From the NCBI GenBank assembly GCA_003449495.1, contig DMHJ01000016.1:1-8309 (forward strand): a DNA stretch of 8,309 nucleotides. Reading direction: 5' to 3'. This document shows positions 1 through 6,690 of the stretch, one piece after another. The stretch's first letter is position 1. The number at the start of each line of letters is the position of its first letter. The translations under genes were made by a program, and so were the position numbers. The notes beneath the pieces were generated by a model that made no database searches, was not told the origin of the DNA, and worked only from the letters and a program-made list of their open reading frames with translations. This DNA is from Clostridiales bacterium UBA8153 (GTDB lineage Bacteria > Bacillota > Sulfobacillia > UBA8153).

Positions 1-1389
1 GGCCAGGGGATTATCCAGACCTTGCGGCAGGGCGGTGATGAATTCGAGGGCTTGAGCCACCCCGGCGGCGTGCCGTACCTCCTCGTCAGTGGCACCGTCA
101 CGACCGTAACGGAGGTTCTCCGCCACGGTGCCGCTGAAGAGCACCGACTTCTGAGATACGTAGCCGATGCGCCCGCGCAACTCGGCTTGGGCCCACTCCC
201 GCACGTCTACTCCGTCTACGAGCACGGAACCCCGGGTGGCATCGTAGAAGCGCAAGGTCAAGTTAACCGCTGTCGACTTGCCTGAGCCTGTACCACCGAT
301 GACGGCAGTGATCTCGCCAGGCCGGGCGACGAAAGACACCCGGTCAAGGGCGGGACGGGTCGCACCCGGGTAGGTGAAGCTGACATCCCGGAACTCGAGC
401 TCTCCGCGGGCCGATCCGGGTAGCCTGGTCACCGGCGGGTCCATAACGGCCGGCGCGGTGTCCAGGACCTCATTGATGCGTTCGGCCGAGGCGGCGGCCC
501 GGGGCAGCATGACGAAGATCATGGACATCATGAGCAGGGCCATGAGGATCTGCATGGCGTACTGGATGAAAGCCATCAGCGCACCCACTTCCAGCTGCCC
601 CGCATCCACCCGGTAGGCCCCGACCCAGAAGGCCGCGACCGTAGTCGCGTTGAGCACCAGCATGACAAAGGGCATCATAATGGCCATGGTCCGGTGCACC
701 TTAAGGGAGATCTCGGTTAGATCCCGGTTCACCGCCTCCACCCGGCGTTGCTCGTGGTCGGCCCGGTCAAATGCCCGGATCACCCGGATGCCGGTGAGGT
801 TCTCCCTGAACACCAGGTTCAGCTTATCCAGATGGCGCTGGACCGCCCGGAACATGGCCAGCACTATGCGGGCCACCAAGAAGACCGACACCACGAGCAG
901 GGGAATCACCGCCGCCAGGATTAGCGACAACTGGGGATCCAAGGATATGGCCATCCCCACCCCACCGATGGTGGTGATGGGAGCGCTGATCACCATGCGC
1001 AGCACCATCAGGGCGGTGTTTTGGACCTGCGTCACATCATTGGTGGTCCGGACGATGAGCGAGGCCGTACCCAGCCGGTCGAACTCGGCCAGCGAGAAGG
1101 TCTCCACGTGGGAGAACACCCGGCTGCGCAGGGCGCGGCCAAACCCCGCCGATATGCGGGCGGAAAGATACCCCGAACTGATGGCGGCGATACCGGCCAC
1201 CAGGGTGACCCCGAGCATGAGCGTCCCGGTGCGCCAGATCAGGGGAATGTCGTTGCGAGCCACACCGCGATCGACGATGGTGGCCATCAGGTTCGGCAAG
1301 TATAGCTGGGCGATGGACTGCAGGGCCACCAAGCATACTACCAGCGTAATGCCAGGCCAGAATGGTTTGAGGTACCGCCAGAGACGCAT
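1..1389 (-). CDS. ABC exporter half-transporter (permease-ATPase fusion), 3' end off the window
   Basis: Half-size multidrug/lipid-type ABC exporter in which membrane and ATPase domains share one chain; it should work in the cytoplasmic membrane as a dimer. 463 residues are visible. Residues 1-300 are the transmembrane domain, with hydrophobic segments near 12-35, 55-75, 133-178, 237-262 and 268-297. The ATPase domain follows: A-loop Tyr340 (SFTY), Walker A GGTGSGKST at 365-373 and Q-loop Gln413 (YVSQKSVLF). The frame stays open to base 1, so the signature motif, Walker B and H-loop (about 110 residues) lie outside. ATG at 1389-1387 overlaps the MarR stop by one base (TGATG), and AGGAGG at 1403-1408 lies inside the MarR gene. 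An in-frame TTG just upstream (1392-1390) is an alternative start. Co-transcription with MarR suggests export of the regulator's ligand. Such operons often carry a second half-transporter next, which would be off the edge. The substrate is not predictable. Confidence 0.93.
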   Translation of the reverse strand, partial: MRLWRYLKPFWPGITLVVCLVALQSIAQLYLPNLMATIVDRGVARNDIPLIWRTGTLMLGVTLVAGIAAISSGYLSARISAGFGRALRSRVFSHVETFSLAEFDRLGTASLIVRTTNDVTQVQNTALMVLRMVISAPITTIGGVGMAISLDPQLSLILAAVIPLLVVSVFLVARIVLAMFRAVQRHLDKLNLVFRENLTGIRVIRAFDRADHEQRRVEAVNRDLTEISLKVHRTMAIMMPFVMLVLNATTVAAFWVGAYRVDAGQLEVGALMAFIQYAMQILMALLMMSMIFVMLPRAAASAERINEVLDTAPAVMDPPVTRLPGSARGELEFRDVSFTYPGATRPALDRVSFVARPGEITAVIGGTGSGKSTAVNLTLRFYDATRGSVLVDGVDVREWAQAELRGRIGYVSQKSVLFSGTVAENLRYGRDGATDEEVRHAAGVAQALEFITALPQGLDNPLA

Positions 1390-1856
1390 CAAGGCAGTTG
1401 AACCTCCTTCCGGTGCTCGGCCCGGGTGGCGACGATGGCCCGCTCCACCGCCTCCAGACCGGAGATGAGATCCTGGACTTGAGCTGCGGGCAGTTTCGCG
1501 AAAACGGCGGCCAGCCGCACCTGCATATGTCGCTGCATGCTATGGAAGTGCTCCTGGGCCCTTTCGCTTACTTCCACCAGCACCCGCCGCCGGTCGGCCG
1601 AGTCTTTGCGTTTCACCACCAGCCCCATGGCCTCCAGGCTGTCCACGGTTTTGGAGACCAGCGATTTGGCCATGCCCGTACGTTTGGACAGCTCGCTCAC
1701 CGCCAAGAAGCGCTCTGGACTATGGAACAAGTGGTGCATCACCGCCATGGCCGGAACCGGCAGGCCATGACTATGCACGACGTCCTTGGTCAGGTCCATA
1801 AGACCCCGGGACACCGACTGCCACAAACGGTGCAAGGCAAGCATACGGTCGTCCAT
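1389..1856 (-). CDS. MarR-family transcriptional regulator
   Basis: 155-residue winged-helix regulator of normal MarR length, cytoplasmic and expected to be a dimer. Residues 1-35 form the N-terminal dimerisation helix region. The wHTH spans about 36-95, with recognition helix around 62-76 (MAKSLVSKTVDSLEAMG) and a wing carrying the typical D-x-A/R-D-R-R-R pattern (KDSADRRRV, 84-92). Residues 97-150 form the C-terminal dimerisation helices. I chose ATG 1856 because the further in-frame starts, up to a GTG at 1925, fall in or upstream of the promoter -10 region and so would not be transcribed. A run of nine G at 1863-1871 takes the place of a Shine-Dalgarno, six bases before the ATG. The gene lies directly ahead of an ABC exporter with overlapping stop and start. 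The tandem dyads over its promoter suggest that it represses itself and the exporter until a ligand binds. Confidence 0.92.
   Translation of the reverse strand: MDDRMLALHRLWQSVSRGLMDLTKDVVHSHGLPVPAMAVMHHLFHSPERFLAVSELSKRTGMAKSLVSKTVDSLEAMGLVVKRKDSADRRRVLVEVSERAQEHFHSMQRHMQVRLAAVFAKLPAAQVQDLISGLEAVERAIVATRAEHRKEVQLP
1403..1408 (-). promoter_or_regulatory. Ribosome binding site of the ABC gene, within the marR 3' end
   Basis: AGGAGG (inside GGAAGGAGG) on the minus strand, 10 nt before an in-frame TTG and 13 nt before ATG 1389. It is embedded in the last codons of the MarR gene, whose TGA overlaps the ATG. The spacing slightly favours TTG, while the overlap geometry favours the ATG through translational coupling. 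Confidence 0.75.
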
Positions 1857-1874
1857 GATCAGCCCCCCCCCATC

Positions 1875-1906
1875 TTGTTCAACTATGAACGTTCTCTCGA
1901 GAACAA
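1875..1906. promoter_or_regulatory. Probable MarR operator: two adjacent GTTC-N6-GAAC dyads
   Basis: Two 14-bp inverted repeats abut exactly. The first, 1877-1890, is GTTCAACTATGAAC with 5-bp arms. The second, 1891-1904, is GTTCTCTCGAGAAC with 6-bp arms. Flanking TT and AA make the whole 32-bp block roughly symmetric about 1890/1891, whose centre GAACGTTC is itself palindromic. The block abuts and partly overlaps the -10 and covers the predicted transcription start. MarR proteins bind dyads of this size, so autoregulation is the natural inference. Confidence 0.65.
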
Positions 1907-1932
1907 TATAATGAGACTCGAGCACCTGTCAA
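1905..1932 (-). promoter_or_regulatory. Sigma-A-type promoter of the marR-ABC operon
   Basis: On the minus strand, TTGACA (1932-1927) is separated by 16 bp from TATATT (1910-1905). The expected transcription start is near 1898, giving a leader of about 40 nt before ATG 1856. The start falls inside the dyad repeats at 1877-1904, so a bound repressor would block polymerase. Confidence 0.8.
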
Positions 1933-1963
1933 GAGTGACCTTGGCTGAGTCGTTCCCGGTTTT

Positions 1964-1980
1964 CCAGGTCAGTGACCTGG
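1964..1980. repeat. 17-bp perfect dyad upstream of the marR promoter
   Basis: CCAGGTCAGTGACCTGG has 8-bp arms around a single central G. It ends about 32 bp upstream of the -35 box. A near-copy of one arm, TGACCTTGG, lies at 1936-1944 between the dyad and the -35. It could be a binding site for another regulator. A terminator is less likely because a 1-nt loop cannot form and there is no T-tract. Confidence 0.4.
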
Positions 1981-2119
1981 TAACAACGGGCTAGAATGAG
2001 CAACGTGTAGCTTCATTGGCTCAATGTGGATCTGTTTGCGCGTCACACGATTGTTGGGGTCTAAATGACGAAGCAAGAAGATGTTCCCCACCCACTACGA
2101 AAGGGGCCCCCTTCCTTCT

Positions 2120-2310
2120 ATGGGTAGTTTGCCGCTAATCCGGCAATATGCCCGGCACCTGAGCAAACCCGAGCGGACCAACCCGGCCCTCCTGGTAGCT
2201 GCCCTCCTCCAGTTTCAGACCAGCGCCATCAGCCAGCTGGCCGCCGGTCTGCTTAGGCACTCCGGCCCGCTCACCATCAACGGTTTACGCAGAACACGTT
2301 GCTCGTCTTC
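2120..2310 (+). pseudogene. Possible remnant of a DDE (IS4-like) transposase N-terminus
   Basis: The plus frame from ATG 2120 reads MGSLPLIRQYARHLSKPERTN and then NPALLVAALLQFQTSAISQL and AAGLLRHSGPLTINGLRR. The order of a helical stretch, a KPER/KPQR-like motif, a hydrophobic 'ALLVAALLQ' helix, an S/A-rich 'QLA' helix and an L-R-R motif resembles the N-terminal region of IS4-type transposases as I remember them. After about base 2310 the frame turns into low-complexity Ser/Arg/Pro text and stops at 2491; no DDE residues follow in any frame I read. It has no clear Shine-Dalgarno and no terminal inverted repeats that I could find. I infer a decayed fragment. It could also be a fortuitous reading frame. 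Confidence 0.3.
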
Positions 2311-2984
2311 GTCCCGGCCGCTCTCGCCGGCCTGGCGGTCTATCAACGTCCCACCCAGCGGCAACAGGTCAGCCGCCAACGCAAAGGGACGCGGATCCAG
2401 TCTCACCCGCGCCGGGCTCAAACTGCTTAGCCTGTCGGGTCTGGAAGACATCCAATGCGTACCCCGAGCGGTCCTCGTCTGCCCGATCTAGCAGCCATCC
2501 GTGCTCGGCTGGGAGGCGATTTCACGCTGTACCCCATCGCCTTTCTCACTGCCCCTGCCCGCCCGGGACCTGCCTGCGGCGCTCACAACCTTTCTTCCTT
2601 TTCCATTTGATCATGCCCTCCGCTTCCTTGAACCACCGGAAGACCCCGGGCCGACGCCAGTGACACCAAAAACTGGGGACGACTCAGTGGCCTTGGCCAT
2701 GCCCTAACCTGCGGAGCACCTGCCGGTAGCCCCGGTGGCAGTATGCGGACCAGGAGGACGGACAGGCCGGAATGGACGGGTGGTTGGGCAGGGGGGAATG
2801 GTTACGGCACGGGCCAAAGGAGCGACCCCCAGGGAGCGCGAACCTCCGCTCTGGGCCTGCTGGCCGGGCCGGCGAGCAGGTGGATGCAGGTTGCACCGGC
2901 GCCCGCCGCACTGCCGCCACCCGGCTGAGCCGGGAGGCCGGATACCGCGTCCGGTTAGCTACGCGATAGTGCGGGCCCGGGACG
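2311..2984. other. Non-coding or decayed stretch downstream of the transposase-like remnant
   Basis: Several short frames exist on both strands (for example plus 2501-2707 and 2735-3028, minus 2684-3073). They have low-complexity Pro/Arg/Gly composition, no good ribosome site and no recognisable motif. I see no RNA gene. The right end contains two GC-rich stem-loops that may terminate the AbrB-family transcript arriving from the right. Confidence 0.5.
2920..2954 (-). terminator. Tandem stem-loops after the AbrB-family gene, possible terminator
   Basis: Beginning about 30 nt past the TAA, the transcript would form CCGGA/TCCGG (2938-2942 with 2950-2954, 7-nt loop). It would then form CCCGGC/GCCGGG (2920-2925 with 2929-2934, 3-nt loop). 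No T-tract follows, so intrinsic termination would be inefficient. The role is inferred from position only. Confidence 0.35.
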
Positions 2985-4028
2985 TTAAGGCACCACTGCT
3001 CCCAGCAGTGGCAACAGCACACCGATGACCGTGACCAAGCGGACGACGTGCAGCAAGCTGACCACACACACATCGGCCCCCACGGTCTCGCTCAGGATCC
3101 CCATCTGGCTGATCCCCGCGGGAGCGCTGGCTAAGAGACAGGTGACCATATCCCAACCGGTCCAACGATGCAGCAAGTGGGCCAACCCTACGCCGCTGGC
3201 CACCATCACTACGTTGAGGAGGAGGGCGGGCAAAACCAGGGTGGCCAGCTGCATGAACGTCTCGGCGGTGAAGCTGAGCCCGACGATCATGCCCACTCCC
3301 ACCTGCGACCAGTGGATGATGGCCGGGTGAAAGCGCCACTCGCTCTTGGTCCCCACTCCGGCCGCAGCCGTTGCCACCATGGCGCCGATGATGGTGCCGG
3401 CCGGCACGCCTTGCGACTGCAGGAACAGGCCGCCCGCCGCCGCTACGCCCAGCAGTGTGAGGGTCGTGGCCAGGCCGGCTACCTGGCCGGAGGCGGGAAC
3501 GGTGGCAGCCGGCGCCTGCCGCCCACGGCCGTTGACCAGGGCGGACACGGTCAGCAGTACCCCCACCAACCGGGTTAGTTGCAGCGCCGCCACGGTGGGC
3601 GTGTGCGCCCCAAAGGAGGCGGCCGCCAAGGTCATCTCTGCTATGCCACCGGGGGTAGCGGCAAACAAGGCCGTGGCCTGGGTCATGTTGGCAAACACGG
3701 CCAGTAGGTGACCACCTAGCAGGCCGGTAGCCACCGCCCACGCACTTACTACCACGGCCGGCCCGGCCATAAAACGTAACTGGCCGAACAGGTCCAGGCT
3801 GACCCGCACCCCTAAAACGGCGCCTACGGCCACGCCGATGCCGCTACGGAGTACCGGCAGAAGGCCGGGCAGGCTCAACCCGGCACTGCTAATCAGGCCC
3901 ACGGCCAGCATGGAGCCGATGACGGCGGGCGACGGGAAATGCAGCCGGCTGGCCAACCGGGCGCCAATGCCACCAACCACCACAGAGGCCAACAACGAGA
4001 GGGGCGCCTGGAACAGCTCCACCAGCAT
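2985..4028 (-). CDS. AbrB-family (duplicated-domain) integral membrane protein
   Basis: 347-residue polytopic membrane protein of the family known by the misleading name 'AbrB' (membrane AbrB duplication family, unrelated to the DNA-binding AbrB of Bacillus). Nearly the whole chain is hydrophobic helices. Two halves repeat: ATPGGIAEMTLAAASFGAHT at 124-143 followed by a VAALQLTRLVGV stretch corresponds to SAPAGISQMGILSETVGADV at 301-320 followed by VVSLLHVVRLVTV. PAVIGSMLAVG (34-44) corresponds to PAGTIIGAMVAT (209-220). Both matched loops carry the family's P-G/A-G-I-x-x-M signature. Length is typical. The start is ATG 4028 or the preceding GTG 4031, served by AGGA at 4038-4041; longer upstream reading lacks membrane character and crosses the promoter. 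Function is poorly defined in the family; small-molecule transport is likely. It is transcribed alone, divergent from rarA. Confidence 0.9.
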   Translation of the reverse strand: MLVELFQAPLSLLASVVVGGIGARLASRLHFPSPAVIGSMLAVGLISSAGLSLPGLLPVLRSGIGVAVGAVLGVRVSLDLFGQLRFMAGPAVVVSAWAVATGLLGGHLLAVFANMTQATALFAATPGGIAEMTLAAASFGAHTPTVAALQLTRLVGVLLTVSALVNGRGRQAPAATVPASGQVAGLATTLTLLGVAAAGGLFLQSQGVPAGTIIGAMVATAAAGVGTKSEWRFHPAIIHWSQVGVGMIVGLSFTAETFMQLATLVLPALLLNVVMVASGVGLAHLLHRWTGWDMVTCLLASAPAGISQMGILSETVGADVCVVSLLHVVRLVTVIGVLLPLLGAVVP

Positions 4029-4074
4029 CACCGGTTTTCCTACGACCGGGCGTCTGCACCACGTTCTCCTTCGA

Positions 4075-4103
4075 ATCATAGCCCCTGCCAGCCGGTGCGT
4101 CAA
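4075..4103 (-). promoter_or_regulatory. Promoter of the AbrB-family gene
   Basis: On the minus strand, TTGACG (4103-4098), a 17-bp spacer and TATGAT (4080-4075). The expected start is near 4068, giving a leader of about 37 nt. This supports the start at 4028/4031 and excludes the longer reading back to 4409. Confidence 0.8.
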
Positions 4104-4175
4104 GGTATGACGACTTTCGGGCAGGGATGGGACCGGCCGGGGAAGAACCAAGGGCCAGAGGCCGGAACGGTACCG

Positions 4176-4193
4176 CCTAGCCAGTGCGCTAGG
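4176..4193. repeat. 18-bp inverted repeat between divergent abrB-like gene and rarA
   Basis: CCTAGC (4176-4181) and GCTAGG (4188-4193) flank six bases. A separate 10-bp palindrome CCAGGCCTGG lies at 4217-4226. These are the clearest symmetric elements in the 247-bp divergent gap. No convincing rarA promoter was found by eye in the same gap. A regulatory site is possible but unproven. Confidence 0.3.
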
Positions 4194-4278
4194 AAGCGAC
4201 CGCGCTGACCGGTGGTCCAGGCCTGGCCCGGGTCGGTGCAGACGGTGCCCGGGAGAGGTTCGGGAGGGGGGAGGAAGG

Positions 4279-5559
4279 GTGCGGGCATCCATACCATTGG
4301 CCGAGCGCATGCGCCCCCGTGCCCTGGCGGAATTTGTGGGCCAAGACCACTTGGTGGGCGAAGGAACCCTGCTCCGCCGGGCCCTGGCCCGGCACCAGCT
4401 GTTTTCCATGATCCTCTACGGGCCGCCGGGCACCGGCAAGACCGCCTTGGCCGCGCTACTCGCGGGCGAGCTGGGAACCACCCTGCACCGGCTAAGCGCG
4501 ACTACGGCCGGAGTCAAGGATATCCGAGAGGCCGGAGAGCCCGGACTTAGTCGGGGCACGCTGCTGTTCATTGATGAGGTGCACCGTCTTACCCGGGTAC
4601 AGCAGGACACCTTACTCCCGCTGGTGGAGAAAGGGCTGTTATTCCTGGGCGCCACCACTGAGAACCCCTATATCGCCCTCAGCCCCGCCGTTTTGTCCCG
4701 GTGTAAGGTCATGGAGTTCAAGCCTCTACAGGCGGCCGATCTAGCCCGCGTGCTGGAGCGGGCCCTGGCCATCCTGGCCGTAGAGCACGGACAGCCCGTG
4801 ATCGTGGAGCCCCAGGCCAGGGAGCACCTGGTCGCCGTGGCCCAAGGAGACTGCCGGCAGCTGCTCAACGCCGTGGAGCTGGCGGTATTGGCCTCCGAAG
4901 GGGTCGAGGGGACACTGGTGGTAGGTACCAAGGCGGCCGAGGAAGCCACCGGTCGGGTACTGGTGCACGACGCCGGGGGTGATGCACACTACGATGTGGT
5001 GTCGGCCTTGATCAAGAGCATGCGGGGATCAGACCCGGACGCCGCCCTCCACTACTTGGCCCGCATGATCGCCGGCGGCGAAGATCCCCGGTACATCGCC
5101 CGCCGTATCATGGTTCATGCCGCCGAGGATGTGGGCATCGCGGACCCCCGGGCACTGGAAGTCGCCGTGGCCGCCGCCCAGGCCGTGGAACGCGTGGGAC
5201 TGCCCGAAGGACGCATCCCCCTGGCCGAAGCGGTCATCTACATCTGCCTGTGCCCCAAGAGCAACGCGGTGGTCACCGGCATCGACCGGGCCCTGGCCGA
5301 CATCGCCCGGGGGAAGACCGGGCCGGTCCCCATGCACCTGCGCGATGCCAGCTATGCGGGCGCGGGGAAACTGGGCCGGGGCGCCGGTTACCGCTACCCG
5401 CACGATTTTCCCGGCCACCTCTGCGCCCAGCAGTACCTGCCCTCCGGCCTTGAGGAAGCGCGCTACTACGAACCCTCGGAGCAAGGTTTGGAGGAGCGGG
5501 CCCGCCGGCGGCTAGACCAGATCCGGGCGGTGCTGAGAAACCAGCCCGGCCGAGGCTAG
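4279..5559 (+). CDS. rarA: Replication-associated recombination protein A (RarA/MgsA), AAA+ ATPase
   Basis: 426-residue clamp-loader-like AAA+ ATPase that acts at stalled replication forks with single-stranded DNA and SSB; homologues are E. coli RarA (MgsA) and yeast Mgs1/human WRNIP1. It opens with the family block PLAERMRPRALAEFVGQDHL (6-25). Then come Walker A GPPGTGKT (48-55), Walker B LLFIDEVH (95-102), sensor 1 TTEN (126-129), the arginine finger in LSPAVLSRC (Arg141) and sensor 2 GDCRQLLN (Arg193). The C-terminal oligomerisation region is also typical: SALIKSMRGSDPDAALHYLA (242-261), AAEDVGIADP (281-290), PKSNAV (326-331) and YRYPHDFPGHLCAQQYLP (371-388). The start is GTG 4279 with GGAGG (4270-4274) only 4 nt before it. 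The N-terminus is short: many homologues carry some 10-30 extra residues before the PLAxRMRP block. No alternative start was seen just upstream. The gene is single, divergent from the membrane protein gene. Confidence 0.97.
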   Translation: MRASIPLAERMRPRALAEFVGQDHLVGEGTLLRRALARHQLFSMILYGPPGTGKTALAALLAGELGTTLHRLSATTAGVKDIREAGEPGLSRGTLLFIDEVHRLTRVQQDTLLPLVEKGLLFLGATTENPYIALSPAVLSRCKVMEFKPLQAADLARVLERALAILAVEHGQPVIVEPQAREHLVAVAQGDCRQLLNAVELAVLASEGVEGTLVVGTKAAEEATGRVLVHDAGGDAHYDVVSALIKSMRGSDPDAALHYLARMIAGGEDPRYIARRIMVHAAEDVGIADPRALEVAVAAAQAVERVGLPEGRIPLAEAVIYICLCPKSNAVVTGIDRALADIARGKTGPVPMHLRDASYAGAGKLGRGAGYRYPHDFPGHLCAQQYLPSGLEEARYYEPSEQGLEERARRRLDQIRAVLRNQPGRG

Positions 5560-5579
5560 CAGGCTAGCACGCACCCGGA

Positions 5580-5595
5580 GGCCGGTACACCGGCC
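5580..5595 (+). terminator. Stem-loop 20 nt after rarA, possible terminator
   Basis: GGCCGGT (5580-5586) and ACCGGCC (5589-5595) form a perfect 7-bp inverted repeat; with a 4-nt loop the stem is 6 bp. A second hairpin, CCGGCACC (5694-5701) with GGTGCCGG (5713-5720), follows about 100 bp on. Neither has a T-tract. Either could end or stabilise the rarA transcript. Confidence 0.4.
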
Positions 5596-6207
5596 AGGTC
5601 ACCGGGAAACCGATGCTCCTCACCCGGGATCGCGGCCCGCTTCCGTCCCCTACCGGCGGATGGCCATGCCCTCATGACCGGGGGGTGATCCGGCCGGCAC
5701 CGCGACCAGGAGGGTGCCGGGCCGGGGCCCGGCTGCGCCCGTTGCAGGTGGAAGTGGCTTACCCGGCTACGCATGACCCCCGGGGGAGAGCTTCATACCG
5801 CCGGGGTGCCGGGGGAGCATCGATGAGTGCCCGTCAACAGCAGAACAGGCAGGCCGTCAACTGATTGGCAGGGCCGTGATTGCTGGGAAATGCTGGCGCG
5901 ACCATCCGCCGTGATCTCGGCCCGGCCCGGTGCGGGCAGACTGATCGGCGAGGATGTTCTGGATGATGGTCCCATCACCGGTATGCTTTATCACGCCAGC
6001 ACCTTACTAAAAGGCCACGCAGGATTCTCGACATCCATGATGGGGGTTTGCGTGATGATTGCCGCCTATGCAGGCCTACTTCAGGCCTGGAATAAGGCTC
6101 TGGCTTGCCGGGTAGAGAGCCGGCGCAACAGAGGACATTGATGAACCGGCCCTCGTCGGGACCGGACTTGGCCAGCACCATCAGTTTCCAAGAGTGGAGG
6201 CACGAGC
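5596..6207. other. Gap between rarA and the flavin-binding protein gene, no supported gene
   Basis: No frame here has a recognisable family. Three items are worth recording. A 13-codon frame from ATG 5823 (MSARQQQNRQAVN) follows a GGGGGAG ribosome-site-like run. A plus frame, readable from about 5827 to 6141, becomes protein-like only at its end, where residues around 6021-6090 are hydrophobic (SMMGVCVMIAAYAGLLQAW); it may be a decayed membrane-protein fragment. Several hairpins occur, the best being CAGGCCT/AGGCCTG at 6071-6089 with a 5-nt loop. I could not find a clear promoter for the gene at 6208. Confidence 0.45.
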
Positions 6208-6675
6208 ATGAACAGGCCGCTCCGCCGTCAGGACCGACAGTTACCCGAAGCGGAAAGCCGGGAGCTACTCCTGGCCGGAACCGAAGGCTTCCTGGCCACG
6301 GTGGGGGAGGGCGGTGAGCCCTATGTCATTGCCGTCAACTACGTACTCATGGCCGGGACCATCTACGTGCACTCGGCCCGGCACGGGCACAAGGTGGATA
6401 ACCTGCGCTCAAACCCCCTCGCCTGCTTCTCGGTGGTTGCCCACGTCAAGCCCGGGGGCAATACTACGTACTACCAATCGGTGGTGGCTTTCTGCCGGGC
6501 CCGCCTGCTGGAAGAGGGAGACGAATGGGAGCAGTCGTTAGTGGCTTTGGGCAAAAAATACCTGCCCCACGGATGCGACCCTCCTTTCTCCAATACCCTC
6601 GTTATCGCCCTCGATATCCGGCAGCTATCCGGAAAGGCCAATCGTCCTCCGTCAAACCCGGCCACCGGAACCTGA
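6208..6675 (+). CDS. Pyridoxamine 5'-phosphate oxidase-fold, NimA-like flavin-binding protein
   Basis: 155-residue cytoplasmic protein of the split-barrel FMN-binding fold. The NimA-like layout is visible: MNRPLRRQDRQL at the start, a GFLATVGEGGEPYVIAVNYV strand pair (27-46), TIYVHSARHGHKVDNLRSNP (51-70, the H-S-A-x-x-G-x-K-x-x-x-L flavin-phosphate region) and CFSVVAH (73-79). A Tyr-Gln-Ser-Val-Val-x-F strand with C-x-A (89-98) follows, then a helical C-terminal part with GKKYLP (115-120). Length matches small members of the group. GGAGG (6196-6200) lies 7 nt before ATG 6208. Family members bind FMN, F420 or haem and some reduce nitroimidazoles. The cofactor and substrate cannot be read from this sequence. 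It appears monocistronic and converges on the aldolase gene. Confidence 0.88.
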   Translation: MNRPLRRQDRQLPEAESRELLLAGTEGFLATVGEGGEPYVIAVNYVLMAGTIYVHSARHGHKVDNLRSNPLACFSVVAHVKPGGNTTYYQSVVAFCRARLLEEGDEWEQSLVALGKKYLPHGCDPPFSNTLVIALDIRQLSGKANRPPSNPATGT

Positions 6676-6690
6676 CCGGCGCCCGCATCA

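Noticed and set aside
650..1468. Long plus-strand frame of 272 codons
   Set aside because: It is the antisense of the ABC exporter, whose minus frame carries the family motifs; the plus product is Arg/Ser/Met-rich with no motif.
1857..1925. Longer MarR start (GTG 1925)
   Set aside because: The codon lies in the spacer of the promoter, upstream of the predicted transcription start, and the added residues have no family match.
2959..3741. Minus-strand frame of 260 codons
   Set aside because: A shifted-frame shadow of the membrane protein gene, Gly/Arg/His-rich without structure.
4029..4409. N-terminal extension of the AbrB-family protein back to 4409
   Set aside because: The extension is Arg/Pro-rich, runs through the gene's own promoter and overlaps the start of rarA.
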